From: Deltaproteobacteria bacterium
GTDB lineage: Bacteria > Desulfobacterota > Deferrimicrobia > Deferrimicrobiales > Deferrimicrobiaceae
DNA length: 10,085 bases
NCBI GenBank assembly: GCA_017889845.1
Contig: JAGGAJ010000058.1
Span: 1-10,085 of the forward strand
Reading direction: 5' to 3'
Shown: positions 1 through 8,018 of the stretch, one piece after another
Layout of the letters: every line of letters begins with the position of its first letter
How positions within the stretch are numbered: the stretch's first letter is position 1
Notes under the pieces: generated by a model
Databases searched by the model: none
What the model saw: only the letters and a program-made list of their open reading frames with translations
Told to the model about the DNA's origin: nothing
Program-made: the position numbers and the translations under genes

Positions 1-262
1 TCTCAAACCGCGACTCGTATGCCGCCAGGGGATCCTTTCCCTCATCGCCGCGCCCGAAAACGATGAAGACGGCCTCGCTGTCCATTCGCTCCAGGGACTC
101 CTTCATCTCCTGGCAAGCGAGTATGCTCTCGAAGTTTTCCCGGAGCACGACGCCCACGGAGCGGCCCAGCTCCCGGAACTGGAGAACGCTGAGTATGCCG
201 ACCGCCGCGATGATCAGCAGGAGGCCGCCGAATCCCAGGGCGAGTTTCTGTCGGAGCGTCAT
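1..262 (-). CDS. KinB-like membrane sensor histidine kinase, N-terminal part only (cut by window edge)
   Basis: I translated 87 residues from an ATG at 262-260, preceded by a strong AGGAGGGG ribosome binding site that overlaps the stop of the gene before it. The protein begins MTLRQKLALGFGGLLLII and has one hydrophobic segment at about residues 8-28. A helical, extracytoplasmic region follows (LRENFESILACQEMKESLER, then MDSEAVFIVFGRG), which resembles the sensor domain of KinB-type kinases. HAMP, PAS, HisKA and ATPase domains would lie beyond the left edge, so kinase activity is not seen directly. The gene is 10 bp downstream of the secreted-protein gene and is probably co-transcribed with it. 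The response regulator at 1086-2444 resembles AlgB, the usual KinB partner, which strengthens the call. A methyl-accepting chemotaxis protein with a similar four-helix sensor is the main alternative. Confidence 0.7.
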   Translation of the reverse strand, partial: MTLRQKLALGFGGLLLIIAAVGILSVLQFRELGRSVGVVLRENFESILACQEMKESLERMDSEAVFIVFGRGDEGKDPLAAYESRFE

Positions 263-272
263 GTTCCCCTCC

Positions 273-866
273 TCATTCCGACACACTCCCTTTCGTTACC
301 GTTCGTTTCACGATTTCCAGGACCAGCTCCTCGCCGTTGATGCCCGGAGGTTCGAAGCACGAGAGAGCGATGGACATTTCGCCATGATGCCAGACCTCCT
401 TCCGGTTGCCATCCAGTCCCCCGCGTTGGGTCCGGCTTGCGATCGGGTCTCCCGCAACCCGATGGATCATTCTCTGTAGCTCGTCGAACGCCTCTGCCGC
501 CGGGGTCTTCAGGGTCCTGGGGCCCACCTTCGAACTCAGGATAACCGTCACCTTCTTGAAGGAGTCGTTCTGGAACCAGTAGAGGATTTCGTCCACGCGG
601 ATGCCGTTGATTTTCCTCTCCTCGTTCTTCCGCTCATACACGGTCCATGGCGTCTCCTTCTCGGCGTGGATCGCATATCTCATGAAGGCAAGGTCCGGAA
701 ATACGGCTTGTGCCTTTTCCCTCGTTGCGCCCCATGACAATCCCCTGAACCCTTCGGCGGCCAGCCAGTCCGGAGCAGGTGACCCCGCGTATCCGGGAAT
801 GGAACCGGAGAACAGCAGGAGCAGACCCACACCGAACGAAAGAATCATCCGTATACTTCGCCTCAT
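273..866 (-). CDS. small secreted protein of unknown function
   Basis: I do not recognise a family. The preferred start is the ATG at 866-864 (197 aa), which has a GGGGAGGGG ribosome binding site 4 nt upstream; an ATG-type start seven codons earlier lacks one. The N-terminus is a clear Sec signal peptide: MRRSIRM, a hydrophobic core (about residues 8-22), then a likely cleavage after GYAGS or near it, with no lipobox cysteine. The mature part has the pattern FRGLSWGATREKAQAVFPDL (about residues 40-59). That pattern resembles the 'G..WG......V...F' start seen in many periplasmic proteins of deltaproteobacteria (from memory, not a search). A charged middle and a single cysteine near the C-terminus (LSCFEPPG) follow. 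It lies directly ahead of the KinB-like kinase gene and behind a candidate sigma54 promoter, so a periplasmic accessory or target role in that signalling system is plausible but inferred. Confidence 0.75.
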   Translation of the reverse strand: MRRSIRMILSFGVGLLLLFSGSIPGYAGSPAPDWLAAEGFRGLSWGATREKAQAVFPDLAFMRYAIHAEKETPWTVYERKNEERKINGIRVDEILYWFQNDSFKKVTVILSSKVGPRTLKTPAAEAFDELQRMIHRVAGDPIASRTQRGGLDGNRKEVWHHGEMSIALSCFEPPGINGEELVLEIVKRTVTKGSVSE

Positions 867-947
867 GGAACCCCTCCCCGCCGGCACGGATACCCGGTTG
901 AACTCTCCTGTTTACGGGAAAACACACGTTGCCCTGCCGGGATAAAG

Positions 948-963
948 GGCAAGCATCATGCCG
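948..963 (-). promoter_or_regulatory. candidate sigma54 (-24/-12) promoter for the secreted protein and kinase genes
   Basis: The minus strand reads CGGCATG-ATGC-TTGCC, against the sigma54 consensus TGGCACG-N4-TTGCW. The near-invariant GG (962-961) and GC (950-949) are present with exactly 10 bp between them. The predicted start site is near 937, giving a leader of about 70 nt before the ATG at 866. The gene just upstream encodes a sigma54 activator. Confidence 0.6.
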
Positions 964-1026
964 GGGTCATCCACACATAACAGTTTGATATTTGTCAGGA
1001 ATACTCTTTACCGGAGGACCGTGACC

Positions 1027-1039
1027 TTGCTTTTTGCAA
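1027..1039. promoter_or_regulatory. candidate activator-binding dyad, proximal
   Basis: The sequence is a TTGC-N5-GCAA inverted repeat (spacer TTTTT). Its centre at 1033 is about 96 bp upstream of the predicted sigma54 start site. It matches the distal dyad at 1058-1070 in both half-sites and spacer length. A short dyad with a 5-nt spacer fits binding by a dimeric Fis-type helix-turn-helix such as the one at the C-terminus of the neighbouring response regulator. That assignment is inference. Confidence 0.45.
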
Positions 1040-1042
1040 TGG

Positions 1043-1076
1043 GAAGAAAAACCGGCATTGCAGTTCGCAACGCCGG
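1043..1076 (-). terminator. intrinsic terminator after the response regulator gene
   Basis: On the minus strand, CCGGCGTTGC and GCAATGCCGG form a 10-bp stem (one G-U pair) with the 5-nt loop GAACT, followed at once by TTTTTCTTC. It starts 9 bp after the stop codon at 1086, so it should end transcripts coming from dnaA, dnaN, gyrB and the regulator, and separate them from the secreted protein and kinase genes. Confidence 0.85.
1058..1070. promoter_or_regulatory. candidate activator-binding dyad, distal
   Basis: This second TTGC-N5-GCAA repeat (spacer AGTTC) has its centre at 1064, 31 bp or about three helical turns from the proximal copy, so both would face the same side of the DNA. It lies inside the stem-loop of the transcription terminator, which by itself could explain the symmetry; the shared half-sites with the proximal copy are the argument for a second role. 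Confidence 0.4.
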
Positions 1077-1085
1077 ATCCCGAGA

Positions 1086-2444
1086 CTAGATCCCGTACTG
1101 CTTCCTGCGACGCCAGAGCGTGGCCTGGTCGATGCCAAGAATCCGTGCCGCTTCCTGCAGTGATCCGGTGGAGGCCAGAACGCGACGGATATGTTCCTCC
1201 TCGATCTTTTCCAGGCTTACCAGGTTTCCTACCGCGGGAGTCGCCTCCCCGCGGGAGAAAGGCCCGGGGAGATACTCGGCGTCGATCCGCTCCGACCGGC
1301 ACAGGATCGATGCCCGCTCGATGACATTCCGCAATTCCCGGAGGTTCCCCGGCCACGCGTGGCGCTTCATCATCTGCGTGGCCTCTTCCGTGAAACCGGA
1401 GAAGCTGCGGTGGTGGATCCTGCCGTAGAAAGCGAGCAGCTGCGTCGCAAGCGCCTCCAGGTCCTGAGGTCGTTCGCGCAACGGCGGGATCTCGATCTGG
1501 ATGACGTTCAGGCGATAGAAAAGGTCCTCCCGGAACCGTCCGACCTTGACCTCCCCTTCCAGGTCCCGGTTGGTGGCGGTGATGATGCGGACGTCGGCCT
1601 TGCGCGTCGACGGATCGCCAAGCCGCTCGTATTCCTGGTCCTGCAGGAACCGCAACAGCTTGGGCTGCAGGGCAAGGGGCAGATCGCCGATCTCGTCCAG
1701 GAAGAGCGTTCCCCCCTCGCATGCGGCGATGCGCCCCGGGTTGTCGCGGACCGCGCCGGTGAACGCCCCCTTCGCATGGCCGAACAGCTCGCTCGTCAGG
1801 AGCTCGGCGGGCAGGGAGGGGCACGACACCACGCCGAACGGTTTCCCGGAGCGCCGGCTCCAGCTGTGGATCGCGCGGGCCAGGACGGTTTTCCCGGTCC
1901 CGCTTTCGCCGCGGAGGAGCACCGCGGCGTCGGTAGGCGCTACCTGCCGGGCCACTTCCATGGCGCGCTGCATCGCCGGGCTTTCGCTCGAAAACCGGAC
2001 TTCCGGGGCGGTCCTCTCCAGGTCTTCCCGGAGGGTCGCCACCTTCTGCTCCAGCGTCCGCACCTCTTCCACTTTCCGCACGGCGAGCAGGACCTGGGCC
2101 GGCGTGAACGGCTTCGGGAGGTAATCGGTCGCCCCTTTTCGCATGGCTTCGACCGCCGTGTCGATCGAGGCGTACGCGGTGATGACGACGATCTTCATCC
2201 AGGGACTTCCCGAGAGCAGAACAGGGATCAGGTCCAGGCCGCTCGCCGTGCCCAGGCGGAGATCGACGAACGCCATGTGGAAGGTACGGCGGGACGCTTC
2301 CGCGACGGCGTCCTGGAAGTTGCTGACGGAGGTGACGTGGTGGCCTTCGGCTTCCAGGCAGATGACGAGGGTCTTCCGGATGTTGCTCTCGTCGTCGACG
2401 ACGAGAACGTTGATGGGAGCGCCGGTCGTCGTCGGGAAAGTCAT
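1086..2444 (-). CDS. AlgB-like NtrC-family sigma54-dependent response regulator
   Basis: The protein has 452 residues, a full-length family size. The receiver domain (about 12-125) has the acidic pair D17-D18, phosphoacceptor D61 in FVDLRLG, T89 and K111. The AAA+ domain (about 150-385) has Walker A GESGTGKT (179-186), the sigma54-contacting GAFTGA loop (226-231), Walker B GGTLFLDEIG (244-253) and an FREDLFYRLNV segment. A Fis-type helix-turn-helix closes the protein (SLQEAARILGIDQATLWRRR, ending KQYGI). All key residues for phosphorylation, ATP hydrolysis and sigma54 contact are present. The wording of the receiver (APWM/SPWMKIVVITA-type) and of the C-terminus is close to AlgB of Pseudomonas, and a KinB-like kinase lies two genes on. 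The ATG at 2444 has an AAAGGGG ribosome binding site. It follows gyrB by 44 bp with no clear promoter between, so it is probably co-transcribed with gyrB. The genes it controls are not known; the promoter at 948-963 is a candidate. Confidence 0.95.
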   Translation of the reverse strand: MTFPTTTGAPINVLVVDDESNIRKTLVICLEAEGHHVTSVSNFQDAVAEASRRTFHMAFVDLRLGTASGLDLIPVLLSGSPWMKIVVITAYASIDTAVEAMRKGATDYLPKPFTPAQVLLAVRKVEEVRTLEQKVATLREDLERTAPEVRFSSESPAMQRAMEVARQVAPTDAAVLLRGESGTGKTVLARAIHSWSRRSGKPFGVVSCPSLPAELLTSELFGHAKGAFTGAVRDNPGRIAACEGGTLFLDEIGDLPLALQPKLLRFLQDQEYERLGDPSTRKADVRIITATNRDLEGEVKVGRFREDLFYRLNVIQIEIPPLRERPQDLEALATQLLAFYGRIHHRSFSGFTEEATQMMKRHAWPGNLRELRNVIERASILCRSERIDAEYLPGPFSRGEATPAVGNLVSLEKIEEEHIRRVLASTGSLQEAARILGIDQATLWRRRKQYGI

Positions 2445-2488
2445 GGACCCCTTTCCATCGGTGCCAGGCCCATTACAACGTAGCGGCG

Positions 2489-4939
<2,451 letters not shown>

Positions 4940-4972
4940 GGGTACCCCGCTAGATGATTGGCAAGATGGGAA

Positions 4973-4978
4973 ATTATA
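4973..4978 (-). promoter_or_regulatory. gyrB: -10 element of a gyrB promoter
   Basis: The minus strand carries a perfect TATAAT in the gap between dnaN and gyrB, placing the start site near 4966 and a leader of about 27 nt. The region 17 bp upstream (TTCCGT) is a poor -35 and lies in a 12-bp-period tandem repeat of GGGGAAACGG (plus strand, 4990-4999 and 5002-5011). The promoter allows gyrB and the regulator gene to be expressed apart from dnaA-dnaN. Confidence 0.6.
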
Positions 4979-5010
4979 CTCTTTCCCGGGGGGAAACGGA
5001 AGGGGAAACG

Positions 5011-5026
5011 GGTGGCGGGCGCCACC
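5011..5026. other. hairpin in the dnaN-gyrB gap
   Basis: GGTGGC and GCCACC form a 6-bp GC-rich stem with a 4-nt loop, lying between the dnaN stop and the gyrB -10. No proper T-tract follows on the minus strand, so I do not call it a terminator. Confidence 0.35.
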
Positions 5027-5049
5027 GGTCAGGCTGATATAACCATTCG

Positions 5050-5070
5050 AAAAACCGGGAAGAATCTTCC
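5050..5070 (-). terminator. weak terminator or attenuator directly after dnaN
   Basis: Immediately after the dnaN stop the minus strand has GGAAG-ATT-CTTCC, a 5-bp stem with a 3-nt loop, then CGG and TTTTT. The stem is short, so partial termination is the most that can be argued. Together with the gyrB promoter it suggests dnaN and gyrB are at least partly separate units. Confidence 0.35.
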
Positions 5071-6195
5071 TCAGAAGATGCGCATCGGCATCACGATCGC
5101 GAGGTACGACGCGTCTTTCTCCGGCCGCAGAATCACCTGGGACACCTCATCCTTCATCTGGAGGACCACCTTCCCCTCCGTGATTCCGCCTACGGCGTCC
5201 TGAAGGTATCTTCCGTTGAAGCCGATTTTCATCGCGGGACCCTCGTACTCCGCTTCCAGCAGGTCCCTTGCCTCCCCCTGGTCCGGGCTGGTCGAGGAGA
5301 CCTCCAGCTGTTTCCCGGAGAAGGAGAGCTTCACGCTGTGGACCTTGTCCGGCGCCATGACGCCCACGCGCCGCAGGACTTCCGCGAAGGTGTCCCGCTC
5401 CACCGTCGCCGTCAGCAGGTTCTCCTTCGGGATGACCTGTCTGTAATCCGGGAACTCGGCGTCGAGCAGCCGCACCCAGACCTCCGTGTCTCCCTTCGCG
5501 GCGAACAGGAACTTCTCCGAGGCGGACAGCTCGATCGATCCCGGCCCGCTCTCCGCGAGCTTCCGGATTTCCAGGACGCCTTTCTTCGGGACGAGCACCT
5601 TGCGGGATGCGAGGATCCCTCCGATGTCGCCGACCTCCCCGTCCGCCATCGCGAGGCGATGCCCGTCGGTGGCCACCATGCGGAGCATCGCCCCCGCCTT
5701 CGGGTCCGTCCGCTCCATCAGCACTCCCGCCAGGTTGTACCGCGTCTCGTCGGAAGAGGCGAAGGAAACCACCCTCTCCGCAAGCTTCCGGAACACTTCC
5801 CCGTCGATGGATACCGGTTTCCCCGCCGGCTTTTCCGGCATCTCGGGGAACTCCTGCGGCGGAAGCCCCGCCAGCCGGAAGTGCGATCTGCCCGAGGAGA
5901 TCTCGACGTAGTTTCCCTCCCGGGCCGTCAACGTGACCGGCGACTCCTTCGGGAGGACCTTCGATATGTCCAGGAGCTTCCGTGCCGGCAACGCGATCGC
6001 CCCCGGCTCTCCCTTCCCCACCGCCTGCACGCACCGGACCACGATCTCGAGATCGGATGACACCACGGAGAGATTTCCCCCCGCCACCGTAATCAGCGCA
6101 TGGGAGAGAACCGGCATGGTGTGGCGCCGCTCCGCCACTCCCTGGATTCCGGTCAACACGTCGATGAGCTGGTCTCGTTCCACAGTGAAGTTCAT
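5071..6195 (-). CDS. dnaN: DNA polymerase III beta sliding clamp
   Basis: DnaN dimerises into a ring around DNA and tethers the replicative polymerase and other partners. The 374-residue length fits three clamp domains of about 120 residues each. It starts MNFTVERDQLIDVLTGIQGV, continues with TMPVLSHALI typical of domain I, has the domain II pattern TRYNLAGVLMER and MVATDGHRLA, then AEFPDYRQVIP at the start of domain III, and ends IVMPMRIF, matching the family's conserved C-terminal VMPMR. The ATG at 6195 has GAGGG about 6 nt upstream. It lies downstream of dnaA across 187 bp that hold DnaA-box-like sites. The gene looks intact. Confidence 0.98.
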   Translation of the reverse strand: MNFTVERDQLIDVLTGIQGVAERRHTMPVLSHALITVAGGNLSVVSSDLEIVVRCVQAVGKGEPGAIALPARKLLDISKVLPKESPVTLTAREGNYVEISSGRSHFRLAGLPPQEFPEMPEKPAGKPVSIDGEVFRKLAERVVSFASSDETRYNLAGVLMERTDPKAGAMLRMVATDGHRLAMADGEVGDIGGILASRKVLVPKKGVLEIRKLAESGPGSIELSASEKFLFAAKGDTEVWVRLLDAEFPDYRQVIPKENLLTATVERDTFAEVLRRVGVMAPDKVHSVKLSFSGKQLEVSSTSPDQGEARDLLEAEYEGPAMKIGFNGRYLQDAVGGITEGKVVLQMKDEVSQVILRPEKDASYLAIVMPMRIF

Positions 6196-6216
6196 CGGTG
6201 CCCTCTTCCTGGTTTA

Positions 6217-6231
6217 AAGAATTAGAAATAT
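6217..6231 (-). other. AT-rich, DnaA-trio-like tract (candidate unwinding site)
   Basis: The minus strand reads ATA-TTT-CTA-ATT-CTT, five successive triplets with a central T, meaning a central A on the other strand, as in DnaA-trio elements of B. subtilis-type unwinding sites. It lies in an AT-rich patch (about 6213-6231) within GC-rich DNA. Two tandem DnaA-like boxes (6250-6267) precede it on the same strand with a C-rich spacer between. The spacer (18 nt) may be longer than in known examples, so the call is tentative. Confidence 0.3.
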
Positions 6232-6249
6232 CGAAGTCACAGCAGGGGG

Positions 6250-6379
6250 TGTGGAAACTGTGGAGATGCTGCTCCAGGGCCGGAGCGGACAGGAAACGGC
6301 ATGTTGGGGGAACGGGGGTGAACGGCGAATGCGGGAGCCCCTTCCTGTGGACAACGGGATGCCTGCTCCTTTCTCCACA
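6250..6379. other. DnaA-box cluster between dnaA and dnaN (downstream part of oriC)
   Basis: Four matches to TTATCCACA are visible. On the minus strand, GTTTCCACA (6250-6258, 7/9) and ATCTCCACA (6259-6267, 7/9) are directly adjacent, and TTGTCCACA (6346-6354) matches 8/9. On the plus strand, TTCTCCACA (6371-6379) matches 8/9 and lies 3 bp from the dnaA stop. All keep the CCACA core. This fills most of the 187-bp gap before dnaN; I see no clear dnaN promoter in it. Confidence 0.6.
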
Positions 6380-6382
6380 GAG

Positions 6383-7726
6383 TTATCCCTCGATTTTCTT
6401 CCTGAGAGCGTCCACCGTTCCCCTTAAAGATACATCGTCCGTCAGGTTCTTCTCAATTTTTTTTACCGCGTACATGACGGTGGTGTGGTCGCGGCCCCCG
6501 AAACGTTGGCCGATGTCCGGGAAGGAGCAGTTCGTCAGCTCCCGCATCAGGTACATCGCCATCTGGCGGGGGCCGGCGACCGCCTTGTGCTTCCGGTCGG
6601 AACGGAGGTCGGATACCTTCACGCCGTAATGCTCCGCCACGGACTTCAGGATCGCGTCCGGCGAGATCTCCCTTCCGGCGGTGCTGATCAGCGGGGAAAG
6701 GATCGACCGCGCGAGATCGAGGTTGATCTCCCGGCGGGTGAGCGAGGCGTGGGCCCCGATCCGGATCAGGTACCCCTCGAGTTCCCGGATGTTGCTTTTC
6801 ACCACCGTGGCGAGCAGCAGGGCGACATCTTCCGGCAGGGCGATGTGGTCGGCCTCCGCCTTGCGGTTGAGGATCGCCACCCGCGTCTCGATGTCGGGCG
6901 GCTGGATGTCCGCCACCAGACCCCACTCGAAGCGGGACTGGATCCGCTCCTCGAGGTCCGGGATCTCCTTCGGGAACTTGTCGCTGCTCACCACGATCTG
7001 CTTCCGGGAGGAGTAGAGATCGTTGAAGGTGTGGAAGAACTCCTCCTGGGTGCGCGTCTTCCCGGCGATGAACTGGACATCGTCCATCAGCAGGATGTCG
7101 ACGTTGCGGTACCGCTCCTTGAACTCCGGCATCCGGTTCGTGCGGATCGAGGTGATGAGGTCGTTGGTGAACTTCTCCGCCGGGATGTAGCACACCCGCA
7201 GGTGCGGCTGTTTCGCCTGCGCCTCGTTGCCGATGGCGTGAAGAAGGTGAGTCTTCCCCAGTCCGACCCCCCCGTAGATGAACAGGGGGTTGTAGCTGTT
7301 GCCGGGGTCGTTCGCCACGGCCACGGAGGCGGCGTGGGCGAACTGGTTTCCCGTCCCGATGACGAACCGGTCGAAGCTGTAGCGGACGTTCAGCGGGCCG
7401 TACACGCTGCGCACCCGGGTGATCGTCTCCTGGGGCAGCTGGAGGTACCGGGCCGGCGTCACCGGCGGGGGAAGCGACTCCTCCTCCCCTCCCACCATGA
7501 TCTCCACCGTCACGTCCTCGCCCAGTTCCTTCCGCGCGATCTCCTCGATCCGGGGGAGATGGTTCTCCTCGATCCACTGCTTGAAGAACTTGTGGGGCGT
7601 GGCGAGGAAGACCACCGCTCCTTCCCGGGTGACGAATCGCAGCGGGCGGAGCCACGTTTCGTAGACCTGGTCGCTAACCTCCCCCCTCATCTGGGAGAGG
7701 ATCTTTTCCCACGTCCGGGTCGTCAT
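6383..7726 (-). CDS. dnaA: chromosomal replication initiator protein DnaA
   Basis: DnaA binds DnaA boxes at oriC, forms an ATP-dependent filament, opens the duplex and loads the helicase. The protein has 447 residues in the usual four domains. Domain I (about 1-70) contains TWEKILSQMRGEVSDQVYETW and FFKQWIEENHL. A short linker, domain II, spans about 71-110. Domain III has Walker A GGVGLGKT (152-159), Walker B LLMDDVQ (212-218), IQSRFEWGLVADI and the sensor II region SNIRELEGYL. Domain IV has SDRKHKAVAGPRQMAMYL and the family signature GGRDHTTVMYA (410-420). The ATG at 7726 is chosen because domain I is complete from there, although the ribosome binding site is poor. No closer in-frame start exists upstream. 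DnaA boxes in the leader suggest autoregulation. Confidence 0.98.
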   Translation of the reverse strand: MTTRTWEKILSQMRGEVSDQVYETWLRPLRFVTREGAVVFLATPHKFFKQWIEENHLPRIEEIARKELGEDVTVEIMVGGEEESLPPPVTPARYLQLPQETITRVRSVYGPLNVRYSFDRFVIGTGNQFAHAASVAVANDPGNSYNPLFIYGGVGLGKTHLLHAIGNEAQAKQPHLRVCYIPAEKFTNDLITSIRTNRMPEFKERYRNVDILLMDDVQFIAGKTRTQEEFFHTFNDLYSSRKQIVVSSDKFPKEIPDLEERIQSRFEWGLVADIQPPDIETRVAILNRKAEADHIALPEDVALLLATVVKSNIRELEGYLIRIGAHASLTRREINLDLARSILSPLISTAGREISPDAILKSVAEHYGVKVSDLRSDRKHKAVAGPRQMAMYLMRELTNCSFPDIGQRFGGRDHTTVMYAVKKIEKNLTDDVSLRGTVDALRKKIEG

Positions 7727-7829
7727 CCGGCAGGCCGTCCGGGGGGGCGGTTCCGAGCCGGGGAGGAAGGGCGAAAACCGTTCATTTTTAACTGGTTAAT
7801 CGAGAGCGGGAGGAGAAAGTTGCCAACAT

Positions 7830-7853
7830 GTTTATCCACAGCTGTGGATAAAC
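7830..7853. other. paired perfect DnaA boxes in a 24-bp palindrome (upstream part of oriC)
   Basis: TTATCCACA at 7832-7840 (plus) and at 7843-7851 (minus) are both perfect 9/9 boxes facing each other with only GC between them. The symmetry extends two further bases each side, giving a perfect 24-bp palindrome centred on CAGCTG. It lies about 105 bp upstream of the dnaA start. Confidence 0.85.
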
Positions 7854-7865
7854 CAGATTTGTTAA

Positions 7866-7893
7866 CGAATACAATCATTTGTGTGTGTTTCAA
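7866..7893 (-). promoter_or_regulatory. dnaA: tentative dnaA promoter
   Basis: On the minus strand, TTGAAA (7893-7888, 5/6) is followed after 16 bp by TATTCG (7871-7866, 3/6). Transcription would start near 7860 and run through the DnaA-box palindrome, so bound DnaA could block it. The -10 is poor and another promoter is possible. Confidence 0.25.
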
Positions 7894-8018
7894 GCGTGGT
7901 TTTCCTGTGACATTTCCGGCGGTCCGATCCGATGGGTTGCCGCCTCCCTGCGCATTCCCTGGACTCTGGAGAGGGGTGGAAGCGTACCACACGGTAAAAA
8001 CGGGTGGCAAGGATATTT

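Larger units (their letters stand above)
7727..8018. other. dnaA upstream region / oriC
   Basis: This 292-bp gene-free stretch precedes dnaA. It holds the palindromic DnaA-box pair (7830-7853), an AT-rich, possibly unwinding stretch on its right (about 7855-7893), and a small inverted repeat TTAAC-TG-GTTAA (7788-7799) between the boxes and dnaA. A second AT-rich patch lies at 7781-7800. The part from about 7895 to 8018 has no feature I can name, apart from the end of the 302-aa gene at its right. No ParB parS site was seen. Confidence 0.7.

Noticed and set aside
867..952. Possible riboswitch in the leader of the secreted-protein gene, with a TTGCCC/GGGCAA inverted repeat (929-952)
   Set aside because: Compared by eye with c-di-GMP and cobalamin riboswitch cores; the conserved bases are not there. 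The repeat overlaps the -12 promoter element and start site, so it may be chance.
2445..2488. TGGCAC in the gap between gyrB and the response regulator, like a sigma54 -24 element
   Set aside because: The following bases (CGATGGAAAGG) have no GC at the -12 spacing, so no promoter is called.
6383..6391. TTATCCCTC at the dnaA stop as a fifth DnaA box
   Set aside because: It matches only the first six bases and lacks the conserved CACA end.
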